A stretch of 6,541 bases of DNA from Mycobacterium sp. (GTDB taxonomy: Bacteria; Actinomycetota; Actinomycetes; Mycobacteriales; Mycobacteriaceae), in NCBI GenBank assembly GCA_025965815.1, contig JAOPWF010000339.1:1-6541 (forward strand), read 5' to 3'. Under the pieces are notes generated by a model, which saw only the letters and a list, made by a program, of their open reading frames with translations, ran no database searches and had not been told where the DNA came from. The position numbers and the translations under genes were made by a program. Positions 1 through 5,503 of this stretch are shown piece after piece (the first letter of the stretch is position 1; the number at the start of each line of letters is the position of its first letter).

Positions 1-185
1 GAGACGGCCACCGAGCCCCACCACAGCTGCCCGATCGGGTACAGCGTCAGGGCGGCGATCACGGTGCCCGCCGTGCCGATGATCGTGATGCTGTCCGGTG
101 TGAAGCCCACCCGCAGGGCCACCTTGGCAACCGGCGTAGAAAGCTTCACGTACGCGGCGCGGGTCATCAGGTAGAAGTTGCTCAC
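1..185 (-). CDS. pgsA: Phosphatidylinositol-phosphate synthase (CDP-alcohol phosphatidyltransferase), N-terminal part
   Basis: Only the first 61 codons are inside the window; the gene runs off the left edge. The start is GTG at 185-183, giving a protein that begins [17 protein letters not shown]. The stretch GFTPDSITIIG at residues 27-37 matches the G-x-TP-x-x-x-T-x-x-G segment that precedes the first membrane helix in actinobacterial PgsA1, and a hydrophobic segment follows from about residue 33. The catalytic D-x-x-D-G-x-x-A-R motif of this family would lie beyond the edge and cannot be checked. In mycobacteria this integral membrane enzyme joins CDP-diacylglycerol to inositol 3-phosphate, the first committed step to phosphatidylinositol and then PIM, LM and LAM. 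Its GTG overlaps the TGA of the HIT gene as GTGA (185-182), so it is probably translated by coupling from the thrS transcript. Only a weak AGG-like ribosome site lies upstream. The identification rests on the N-terminal match plus gene order. Confidence 0.93.
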   Translation of the reverse strand, partial: MSNFYLMTRAAYVKLSTPVAKVALRVGFTPDSITIIGTAGTVIAALTLYPIGQLWWGSVAV

Positions 186-751
186 GGCTGCCTGGCCCAT
201 TCGGTCGCGAGCAGCTCGCGGGTGTCGCGCAACAGCTGCGGAATGATCTTGGCGCCGCCGATGATGGTGATGAAGTTCGCGTCCCCGCCCCACCGCGGGA
301 CGACGTGCATGTGCAGGTGCTCGGCGAGCGACCCGCCCGCGGACTTCCCCAGGTTCAGCCCGACATTGAATCCCATCGGCCGCGACACCGTCTTCATCAC
401 CCGAATGGCCTTCTGCGTGAACGCCATCAGCTCAGCGCTCTCGGCGTCGGTGAGGTCCTCGAGTTCAGAAACCCGACGATAGGGCACCACCATCAGGTGT
501 CCCGGGTTGTACGGGTAGAGGTTCAGCACCGCGTACACGAGCTCGCCCCGTGCCACGACGAGGCCGTCTTCGTCGCTCAGGGTCGGAATGTCGCTGAACG
601 GCTGATCCGGTGCCGAAGGATCCCGGTTCATCGGAACCTCGGCGATGTAGTTCATCCGGTATGGGGTCCACAGCCGCTGCAGATGGTCCGGGACCCCCGC
701 GCCGTGATCAACGATCGTGTCCTCGTCCTCGTCGTGGGGCTGGTCGGTCAC
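182..751 (-). CDS. HIT-family Ap4A phosphorylase (Rv2613c-like)
   Basis: This 189-residue protein is of the histidine-triad superfamily. The triad HLHMH is at residues 145-149 (His145, His147, His149), inside [12 protein letters not shown]. Upstream are the HIT substrate-pocket segments [14 protein letters not shown] (77-90) and GFNVGLNLG (127-135). The M. tuberculosis orthologue Rv2613c, which I recall as nearly identical over the core, is reported to be a diadenosine tetraphosphate phosphorylase, splitting Ap4A with phosphate to ATP and ADP. This protein is expected to do the same in the cytosol. It contains no cysteine, so the Cys-based zinc site of many HIT proteins is absent. The acidic N-terminus (residues 2-15) looks disordered. 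The start is GTG at 751-749, overlapping the thrS stop as GTGA, and its own stop overlaps the pgsA start in the same way. This indicates translational coupling within one operon. Family assignment is near certain; the exact substrate is inferred by orthology. Confidence 0.96.
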   Translation of the reverse strand: MTDQPHDEDEDTIVDHGAGVPDHLQRLWTPYRMNYIAEVPMNRDPSAPDQPFSDIPTLSDEDGLVVARGELVYAVLNLYPYNPGHLMVVPYRRVSELEDLTDAESAELMAFTQKAIRVMKTVSRPMGFNVGLNLGKSAGGSLAEHLHMHVVPRWGGDANFITIIGGAKIIPQLLRDTRELLATEWARQP

Positions 752-2799
752 TGGTTATCCAGCTTCATCAACTCGGCTGTCGGAGCGGCGTTTTCGCGTC
801 TGGCGATCCAGTCCACGATGGCCTTGACGGCCTGGTCGCGCGGCACGCCGTTGATCTGGGTGCGGTCGCCGAACCGGAAGCTCACCGCGCCGGCCTCGAC
901 GTCGCGATCGCCGGCCAGCAGCAGGAAGGGCACCTTCTGGTTGGTGTGGTTGACGATCTTCTTCGCCATCCGGTCGTCACTGCTGTCGACCTCGACCCGC
1001 ACCCCGTGCGACTTCAGCTGCGCCGCAACTTTCTCGAGATAGGGCACGTGGCTGTCGGCGACCGGGATGCCGACCACCTGCACGGGGGCCAGCCACGCCG
1101 GAAACGCGCCCGCGTAGTGCTCGGTGAGGATGCCGAAGAACCGCTCGATCGACCCGAACAGCGCGCGGTGGATCATCACCGGCCGCTGCCGGCTGCCGTC
1201 GGCCGCGGTGTACTCCAGCTCGAAACGCTCCGGGAAGTTGAAGTCCAGCTGGATGGTCGACATCTGCCAGCTGCGGCCCAGCGCGTCGCGCGCCTGCACC
1301 GAGATCTTCGGACCGTAGAACGCCGCGCCGCCCGGATCCGGTACCAGCTCCAGCCCGGATTCGGTCGCCACCTCGGCCAGCGTGTTGGTGGCTTCCTCCC
1401 AGACCTCATCGGAGCCGACGAACTTGTCCGGGTCCTTGGTGGACAGCTCCAGATAGAAGTCCGACAGGCCGAAGTCGCCGAGCAGGTCGAGGACGAACCG
1501 CAGCAACGACGCGAGCTCGTCGCGCATCTGCTCGCGGGTGATGAAAATGTGCGCGTCGTCCATGGTGAACCCACGGGCCCGGGTCAGGCCGTGGATCACA
1601 CCGGACTTCTCGTAGCGGTAGACGGTGCCGAACTCAAAGGCCCGCAACGGAAGTTCACGGTAGGATCGGCCGCGCGCACGGTAGATCAGGCAGTGCATCG
1701 GGCAGTTCATCGGCTTCAGGTAGTAGTCCTGACCCGGCTTGCGCACCGTCCCGTCATCGTCATACTCCGCGTCGATGTGCATCGGCGGGAACATGCCGTC
1801 GGCGTACCAGTCGAGATGTCCCGAGGTGTGGAACAGCTGCGCCTTCGTGATGTGCGGGGTGTTGACGAACTGGTACCCGGCCTCGATGTGCTTGGCGCGC
1901 GAATACTGCTCCATCTCGTTGCGGATGATGCCGCCCTTGGGGTGGAAAACGGCTAAGCCGGAACCGATTTCGTCAGGGAAGCTGAACAGGTCCAGCTCGG
2001 CACCGAGCTTGCGGTGGTCACGACGCTGCGCCTCCTCGATCAGCTCCAGGTGGCGGTCGAGCGCCTCCTGCGACTCCCACGCGGTGCCGTAGATGCGCTG
2101 CAGGCTGGCGTTGTCCTGGTTGCCCCGCCAGTACGCCGCCGAGCTGCGGGTCAGTTTGAAGGCGGGGATGTAACGCGTCGTCGGGATGTGCGGGCCGCGG
2201 CACAGGTCGCCCCACTCCCGTTCCCTGCTGCGCGGATTGAGGTTGTCGTAGGCGGTCAGCTCGTCACCGCCGACCTCCATCACCTCCGGGTCGCCGGACT
2301 TGTCGTCGACGAGCTCGAGTTTGTACGGCTCGTTCGAGAGCTCCTGGCGGGCTTCATCTTTGGATTCGTAGACCCGTCGGGAGAACAGCTGGCCCTCCTT
2401 GACGATCTGGCGCATACGCTTCTCCAGCGCCTCCAGATCCTCCGGCGTGAACGCCGCCGGGACGTCGAAGTCGTAATAGAACCCATCCGTGATCGGCGGT
2501 CCGATGCCGAGCCTGGCATCAGGGAAGAGGTCCTGGACCGCCTGGGCGAGCACGTGGGCGGTGGAGTGCCTGATCACGCTGCGGCCGTCCTCGGTGTCCG
2601 CGGCGACGGGCACCACGTCGGTGTCGGCGTCGGGGGTCCAGCCCAGGTCGCGTAACCGGCCGTCCGCGTCGCGCACCACGACGATGGCATCCGCAGCGCC
2701 TCTGCTCGGCAGACCGGCCTCGCGGACCGCGGCCCCCGCGGTAGTCCCGGCAGCCACCCGGACCGGGGCTGCTGGGGCGGGGCTGGCGACGGCGCTCAT
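748..2799 (-). CDS. thrS: Threonyl-tRNA synthetase
   Basis: This 683-residue class II synthetase charges tRNA-Thr with threonine in the cytosol. An N-terminal TGS-like domain spans about residues 12-66. The editing domain that hydrolyses mischarged Ser-tRNA-Thr carries HSTAH (His78, His82) and LCRGPH (Cys200, His204), so all four expected residues are present. The catalytic core has the zinc ligands Cys366 (MNCPMH), His417 (DDAHIF) and His544 (MIHRALFGS), spaced as in E. coli ThrRS. The class II motif 2 region is around [10 protein letters not shown] (388-397), and motif 3 is in the segment starting at 542. The anticodon-binding domain covers about 568-668. The length is somewhat above the roughly 640 residues of E. 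coli ThrRS, mostly in the N-terminus and loops. The ATG start at 2799 is supported by a GGAGAG ribosome site 6 nt upstream. The gene heads the thrS-HIT-pgsA overlap chain. No T-box leader is possible in the short 72-bp gap before it. Confidence 0.99.
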   Translation of the reverse strand: MSAVASPAPAAPVRVAAGTTAGAAVREAGLPSRGAADAIVVVRDADGRLRDLGWTPDADTDVVPVAADTEDGRSVIRHSTAHVLAQAVQDLFPDARLGIGPPITDGFYYDFDVPAAFTPEDLEALEKRMRQIVKEGQLFSRRVYESKDEARQELSNEPYKLELVDDKSGDPEVMEVGGDELTAYDNLNPRSREREWGDLCRGPHIPTTRYIPAFKLTRSSAAYWRGNQDNASLQRIYGTAWESQEALDRHLELIEEAQRRDHRKLGAELDLFSFPDEIGSGLAVFHPKGGIIRNEMEQYSRAKHIEAGYQFVNTPHITKAQLFHTSGHLDWYADGMFPPMHIDAEYDDDGTVRKPGQDYYLKPMNCPMHCLIYRARGRSYRELPLRAFEFGTVYRYEKSGVIHGLTRARGFTMDDAHIFITREQMRDELASLLRFVLDLLGDFGLSDFYLELSTKDPDKFVGSDEVWEEATNTLAEVATESGLELVPDPGGAAFYGPKISVQARDALGRSWQMSTIQLDFNFPERFELEYTAADGSRQRPVMIHRALFGSIERFFGILTEHYAGAFPAWLAPVQVVGIPVADSHVPYLEKVAAQLKSHGVRVEVDSSDDRMAKKIVNHTNQKVPFLLLAGDRDVEAGAVSFRFGDRTQINGVPRDQAVKAIVDWIARRENAAPTAELMKLDNQ

Positions 2800-2805
2800 C
2801 GGTGA

Positions 2806-2811
2806 CTCTCC
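2806..2811 (-). promoter_or_regulatory. Shine-Dalgarno site of thrS
   Basis: GGAGAG on the minus strand ends 6 nt before the ATG at 2799. It is the strongest ribosome-binding site in the window and fixes the thrS start. The genes in front of and behind thrS rely on overlaps or leaderless starts instead. Confidence 0.75.
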
Positions 2812-2852
2812 AAGCTGACGGGGGTTCTTACAAACGTGGGTCGATCGCGACC

Positions 2853-2858
2853 ATGCTA
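2853..2858 (-). promoter_or_regulatory. Possible -10 element for thrS
   Basis: TAGCAT on the minus strand fits the mycobacterial SigA TANNNT pattern. It would start transcription near 2846 and give a leader of about 47 nt that includes the thrS Shine-Dalgarno site. No good -35 is seen at the normal distance. The inverted repeat at 2868-2881 occupies that place. thrS could instead be transcribed mainly by read-through from the upstream genes. Confidence 0.3.
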
Positions 2859-2867
2859 TCGGGGTGG

Positions 2868-2881
2868 GGGGTCACGACCCC
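2868..2881. repeat. Short inverted repeat across the stop of the PGPGW gene
   Basis: GGGGTC-AC-GACCCC forms perfect 6-base arms around a 2-base centre, or a 5-bp stem with a 4-nt loop. It covers the TGA stop at 2874-2872 and sits where a -35 element of the possible thrS promoter would be. It could be an operator or simply GC-rich chance. No T-run follows, so it is not a standard intrinsic terminator. Confidence 0.3.
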
Positions 2882-3333
2882 AGTCCGATGGGGCTCTTCA
2901 ACCAGGGCCGCTCGAAGCCGACGAAGGCCGCTATCCAGCCGAGTGCGCCGAACAGCCACAGCGTCGCAACCACGACGGCCGCGGTAAACAAGGCTCCGAG
3001 CACCTGCACCCACAGCCCCTGGCGTTTGAACCAGTCCATGACCAGGTCGTAGCGCTTGCGGGTGACGGACAGCAGTCTGCGCGCCCAGTCGAACTCGGTG
3101 GCCAGAATCGCCAGCCCGACGAACACGATCGCCCAGCCCGGGCCGGGGTACGGGATGGCCACGATGCCGACGGCCAGCACGGCCAGGCCGACGACCCCCA
3201 CGACGATGCGGTAGGTGATGTCCGCGGCGGGCCGGTCACGCAGCCGATCGCGCCACCGCGCCCAGCGGCGTCTTATCCCGGGTCGCTCCGCTCCTGCCCT
3301 CCGAGGCCTTTTCCCTGATAGGTCCGTACTCAT
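2872..3333 (-). CDS. PGPGW-motif membrane protein (TIGR02611-like)
   Basis: This 153-residue small integral membrane protein carries the diagnostic PGPGW motif at residues 63-67 (context YPGPGWAIVFVGL), which defines a family of putative transmembrane proteins of unknown function (Pfam PGPGW; TIGR02611 in actinobacteria). The N-terminus up to about residue 37 is very rich in Arg (for example IRRRWARWRDRLRDR at 20-34) and is probably cytosolic. Hydrophobic segments lie at about 41-60, 67-79 and 107-137. The last is long enough for one helix or a tight pair. Between them is a basic amphipathic stretch (EFDWARRLLSVTRKRYD, 80-96). The ATG at 3333 overlaps the thioesterase TGA as ATGA, so the two are probably co-translated. 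No strong ribosome site of its own is visible. It is 72 bp upstream of thrS. No function is known for the family, and none can be inferred from the sequence. Confidence 0.9.
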   Translation of the reverse strand: MSTDLSGKRPRRAGAERPGIRRRWARWRDRLRDRPAADITYRIVVGVVGLAVLAVGIVAIPYPGPGWAIVFVGLAILATEFDWARRLLSVTRKRYDLVMDWFKRQGLWVQVLGALFTAAVVVATLWLFGALGWIAAFVGFERPWLKSPIGLGS

Positions 3334-4001
3334 GGTTGGCCCGGTTTGAGCAGCACGAACAATGCCTCGCCTTCGGTCAGCACGGTGTCACCGTCGCACA
3401 GCCGCGTCTCGACGAAGATCTTGCGACCCTCGACCCTGCTGACACCGGATTCCAGTTGTAGTTCCTTTTCGATCGGGACGATCTGCCGATAGTTGACGTG
3501 CAGGTACGCGGTCCGCTGATACGGACCCTTGGTGAGTACCGAGGACGTCAGGCCGAGGATGGAGTCGAATAACAGCGCGATGGCACCGCCGTGCGCCGCC
3601 CCGTTGCGGCCGAGGTGGTAGCGACGGAACCGGGCCCACCCGTGCAGCCTGCCGTCGTCGGTCTTGGAGACCTTCATCGGCACCGGGAGGATGTTTCCGC
3701 GCATCGGCAGGTCGAACCGGCGGCCCGACGGTGAGGACCATTCGTCGGCGTCGTACGGAGACAGCAGACCGGAGACCTTGCCCAGCAGGTCGGCGGCCTC
3801 GCTGATCACCTCGTCGGGGGCGTCGACGGCGCGGGCGTGGTCCTGCAGCGTGCGGACGGCGTCGACGAACCTGCCGTAGTCTGGTCCGCCGCGGTCGGTG
3901 GGTTCTGGCGGATTGAAGCCGCCGCCGGGGTGCGCCGGTGGACGTGCGGCACGCGCAGGCGCCGCGGGATGTTCGGCGCCTCGAGTGTCTTCGCTGGCCA
4001 C
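3330..4001 (-). CDS. PaaI-like hotdog-fold acyl-CoA thioesterase
   Basis: This 223-residue protein is predicted to hydrolyse an acyl-CoA or similar thioester in the cytosol. The hotdog core is in the C-terminal half. NGAAHGGAIALLFD (133-146) carries the HGG motif (His137-Gly138-Gly139) and the helix acidic residue Asp146 typical of the PaaI/4HBT group. The closing strand GEALFVLL is at 211-218. About 100 residues precede the fold: a low-complexity Pro/Ala/Gly-rich start (11-40), a helical segment (41-80), and RFDLPMRGNILPVPM (95-109), which enters the domain. The substrate cannot be told from the sequence. The start is GTG at 4001, with no Shine-Dalgarno site but a TACGGT hexamer 6 nt upstream, which suggests a leaderless message. 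The stop overlaps the start of the PGPGW gene by ATGA. The gene follows the aldo/keto reductase by 54 bp on the same strand and so has its own probable promoter. Confidence 0.9.
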   Translation of the reverse strand: MASEDTRGAEHPAAPARAARPPAHPGGGFNPPEPTDRGGPDYGRFVDAVRTLQDHARAVDAPDEVISEAADLLGKVSGLLSPYDADEWSSPSGRRFDLPMRGNILPVPMKVSKTDDGRLHGWARFRRYHLGRNGAAHGGAIALLFDSILGLTSSVLTKGPYQRTAYLHVNYRQIVPIEKELQLESGVSRVEGRKIFVETRLCDGDTVLTEGEALFVLLKPGQP

Positions 4002-4013
4002 CAGGACACCGTA
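4001..4013 (-). promoter_or_regulatory. Predicted leaderless promoter (-10) of the thioesterase gene
   Basis: TACGGT on the minus strand (4013-4008) fits TANNNT. Six bases separate it from the GTG, so its -12 to -7 spacing puts the transcription start on the G of the start codon (4001). There is no Shine-Dalgarno sequence in the 20 bases upstream and no clear -35, which is common for mycobacterial SigA promoters. Confidence 0.5.
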
Positions 4014-4016
4014 TTG

Positions 4017-4026
4017 CCCGGCCGGG
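4017..4026. repeat. 10-bp perfect palindrome upstream of the thioesterase -10
   Basis: CCCGGCCGGG is self-complementary and lies 3 bases upstream of the predicted -10 hexamer, between the -35 and -10 regions. It could bind a dimeric regulator, but palindromes of C and G are frequent by chance in DNA this GC-rich. Confidence 0.25.
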
Positions 4027-4055
4027 GTTCTCGCGCCACCCGGTGTCCGGTCTCG

Positions 4056-4958
4056 CTAGGCTCCCGCCGCCGCAAGGGTCTGGAACTCGTCCTCGCTGAG
4101 CGTGATTTCAGCGGCGGCGACGTTCTCCTCGAGGTGCGGAACCCGTGAGGTGCCCGGGATCGGCAGCATCACCGGCGACCGCTTCAGCAGCCAGGCCAGC
4201 GCCAGCTGCGACGGCGTGGCGTCATGCTCGGCGGCGATGCGCTGCAGTGGCCCGTCCGCTGCGGCCAGCGGTCCGGCGGCCAGCGGGAACCAGGGTATGA
4301 AGCCGATACCCTGTTCCGTCGCGGCGTCGAGCAGGGGCTCGGAGGCGCGGGCGGACAGGTTGTACATGTTCTGTACCGACGCGATCGGTGCGATCTGCGC
4401 AGCGGCCGCCAGTTGCTCGACGGTGACTTCCGACAGACCGATGTGGCGGATCTTGCCTTCCTTCTGCAGCGCGGCCAGCTCACCGATCTGGTCGGTGAGC
4501 GGGAAGTCCGGATCGATGCGGTGCAACTGGAACAGGTCGATGCGTTCGACCGCGAGACGGCGCAGGCTCATCTCCGCTTCCTGACGCAGATAGCTGGGGT
4601 TGCCGAGCGGAATCCACACGTCCGGGCCGATGCGCAGGAATCCGGCCTTGGTGGCGATGACCAGGTCGTCCGGGTAGGGGTGCAACGCCTCGCGGATGAG
4701 GTCCTCGGCCACGTAGGGACCGTAGGAGTCCGCGGTGTCGATGAAGTTGACACCCAACTCGACGGCGCGACGAAGAACCCGTATTGCTTCGTCATGGTCG
4801 TCAGGTGGCCCCCAGATGCCGTTGCCGGTGAGACGCATGGTGCCGAATCCGAGCCGGTTGACCGTCACGTCGCCGCCGAGTGTGAATGTGCCAGATGCTT
4901 GAGCGACGGTTTCAATTCCCCGGTCGCTACGCTCAAGCCCGCCGGTTTCGATAGTCAC
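4056..4958 (-). CDS. Aldo/keto reductase
   Basis: This 300-residue NAD(P)H-dependent oxidoreductase has a TIM-barrel fold and is predicted to reduce a carbonyl substrate in the cytosol. Counting from the GTG at 4958, the barrel-floor hairpin is FTLGGDVTVNRLGFGTMRL (25-43). The catalytic tetrad is complete: Asp74 and Tyr79 in DTADSYG, Lys104 in ATKAG, His146 in FQLHRID. The cofactor-phosphate segment is PIPGTSRVPHLEEN (266-279). The frame can be read 35 codons further up to an ATG at 5063, but that would overlap the divergent DUF1990 gene by 67 bp, so it was rejected. The GTG at 4958 is the only start that keeps the N-terminal hairpin. The first 26 codons after it have about half A/T in third positions, unlike the strongly G/C-ending body, which may keep the leaderless 5' end unfolded. 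A TACGGT -10 lies 7 nt before the GTG. The substrate is unknown. The stop is TAG. Confidence 0.95.
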   Translation of the reverse strand: MTIETGGLERSDRGIETVAQASGTFTLGGDVTVNRLGFGTMRLTGNGIWGPPDDHDEAIRVLRRAVELGVNFIDTADSYGPYVAEDLIREALHPYPDDLVIATKAGFLRIGPDVWIPLGNPSYLRQEAEMSLRRLAVERIDLFQLHRIDPDFPLTDQIGELAALQKEGKIRHIGLSEVTVEQLAAAAQIAPIASVQNMYNLSARASEPLLDAATEQGIGFIPWFPLAAGPLAAADGPLQRIAAEHDATPSQLALAWLLKRSPVMLPIPGTSRVPHLEENVAAAEITLSEDEFQTLAAAGA

Positions 4959-4971
4959 TCTTTTGACCGTA
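4958..4971 (-). promoter_or_regulatory. Predicted leaderless promoter (-10) of the aldo/keto reductase
   Basis: TACGGT on the minus strand (4971-4966) is the same hexamer as in front of the thioesterase. It is followed by CAAAAGA and the GTG, so transcription would begin at 4959 or 4958. No Shine-Dalgarno site is present. No good -35 is seen. The hexamer overlaps the -35 element of the divergent DUF1990 promoter. Confidence 0.5.
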
Positions 4972-4997
4972 CGCCCGACGGTGACATGGTGATCCGG
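4963..4997 (+). promoter_or_regulatory. Predicted leaderless promoter of the DUF1990 gene
   Basis: TTGACC (4963-4968) matches the -35 consensus at 5 of 6 positions. After a 16-bp spacer comes CATGGT (4985-4990), with the key A at -11 and T at -7 and an extended TG at 4982-4983. Six bases later is the GTG at 4997, so the predicted transcription start is the start codon itself. No ribosome-binding site is present. This is the best promoter in the window. Confidence 0.6.
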
Positions 4998-5503
4998 TGA
5001 AATTGAGTGAACTCGCCACACTGCCGCTGACCTACCGCGAGGTGGGCGCGACCGCGGGCGCACTGCCCGACGGCTACCACCATTCGCGGGTGACGGCCCC
5101 TATCGGCAACGGCCGGGACCGGTTCGAGGAGGCGGGCGACGCGGTGATGCGGTGGGGCATGCAGCGCGGTGCGGGCCTGAAAGTCGAGGCGAGTAACGGC
5201 GTCGCCGCGGTCGGCACCGTCGCCCTGGTCCGGATCGGCCCGGTGCGGGTGCCGTGCCGCGTGGTCTACGTCGTCGACGAGCCGGATCGGCGGGGCTTCG
5301 CATACGGCACGTTGCCAGGCCATCCGGAGTCCGGTGAGGAACGGTTCGCCGTCCGCTACGACCCGGCGACCGACACGGTCTACGGCGAGGTGACCGCGTT
5401 CTCCCGGCCCGCGACCTGGTGGAGCCGGCTGGGCGGCCCCGTCGCAACGCTGGCCCAGGGTGTCATCGCCAGGCGGTACCTCCGTGACCTCAGCCGGCCG
5501 TGA
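4997..5503 (+). CDS. DUF1990 / UPF0548 family protein
   Basis: This 168-residue protein belongs to an uncharacterised family found in actinobacteria and plants. Conserved stretches of the family are recognisable in order: LTYREVGATAG (11-21), LPDGYHHSRV (23-32), IGNGRDRFEEAGDAVMRWGM (36-55), PCRVVYVVDE (86-95), RGFAYGTLPGHPESGEERF (99-117) and AFSRPATWWSRLGGPV (134-149). The predicted fold is mostly beta with N- and C-terminal helices, without signal peptide or membrane segment, so it is probably cytosolic. No enzymatic function is established for the family that I know of. The near-invariant GFAYGTLPGHPE-GEE block suggests a ligand site. The start is GTG at 4997, with no Shine-Dalgarno but a promoter placed for a leaderless message. 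It diverges from the aldo/keto reductase across 38 bp, and its last 14 bases overlap the end of the convergent membrane protein gene. Confidence 0.92.
   Translation: MKLSELATLPLTYREVGATAGALPDGYHHSRVTAPIGNGRDRFEEAGDAVMRWGMQRGAGLKVEASNGVAAVGTVALVRIGPVRVPCRVVYVVDEPDRRGFAYGTLPGHPESGEERFAVRYDPATDTVYGEVTAFSRPATWWSRLGGPVATLAQGVIARRYLRDLSRP

Noticed and set aside
610..1956. A 448-codon open frame on the plus strand, with others at 2014-2655 and 4224-5000, opposite real genes
   Set aside because: They lie wholly or almost wholly antisense to thrS and the aldo/keto reductase, whose domains and catalytic residues are complete. Long antisense frames are expected in strongly G/C-ending codon DNA. Their translations are rich in Arg, Val, Leu and His and show no recognisable family.
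2800..2871. T-box riboswitch or attenuator upstream of thrS
   Set aside because: The gap is 72 bp and the likely leader about 47 nt, too short for a T-box. No leader peptide with Thr codons and no stable alternative stems are seen.
4002..4055. Terminator between aldo/keto reductase and thioesterase
   Set aside because: Short CCGGG/CCCGG pairings exist but none forms a stable stem followed by a T-run. They are what GC-rich sequence gives by chance.
4959..5063. Extended N-terminus of the aldo/keto reductase starting at ATG 5063
   Set aside because: It would overlap the divergent DUF1990 gene by 67 bp, adds Arg/Pro-rich residues with no family match, and would put the predicted -10 hexamer inside the coding region.
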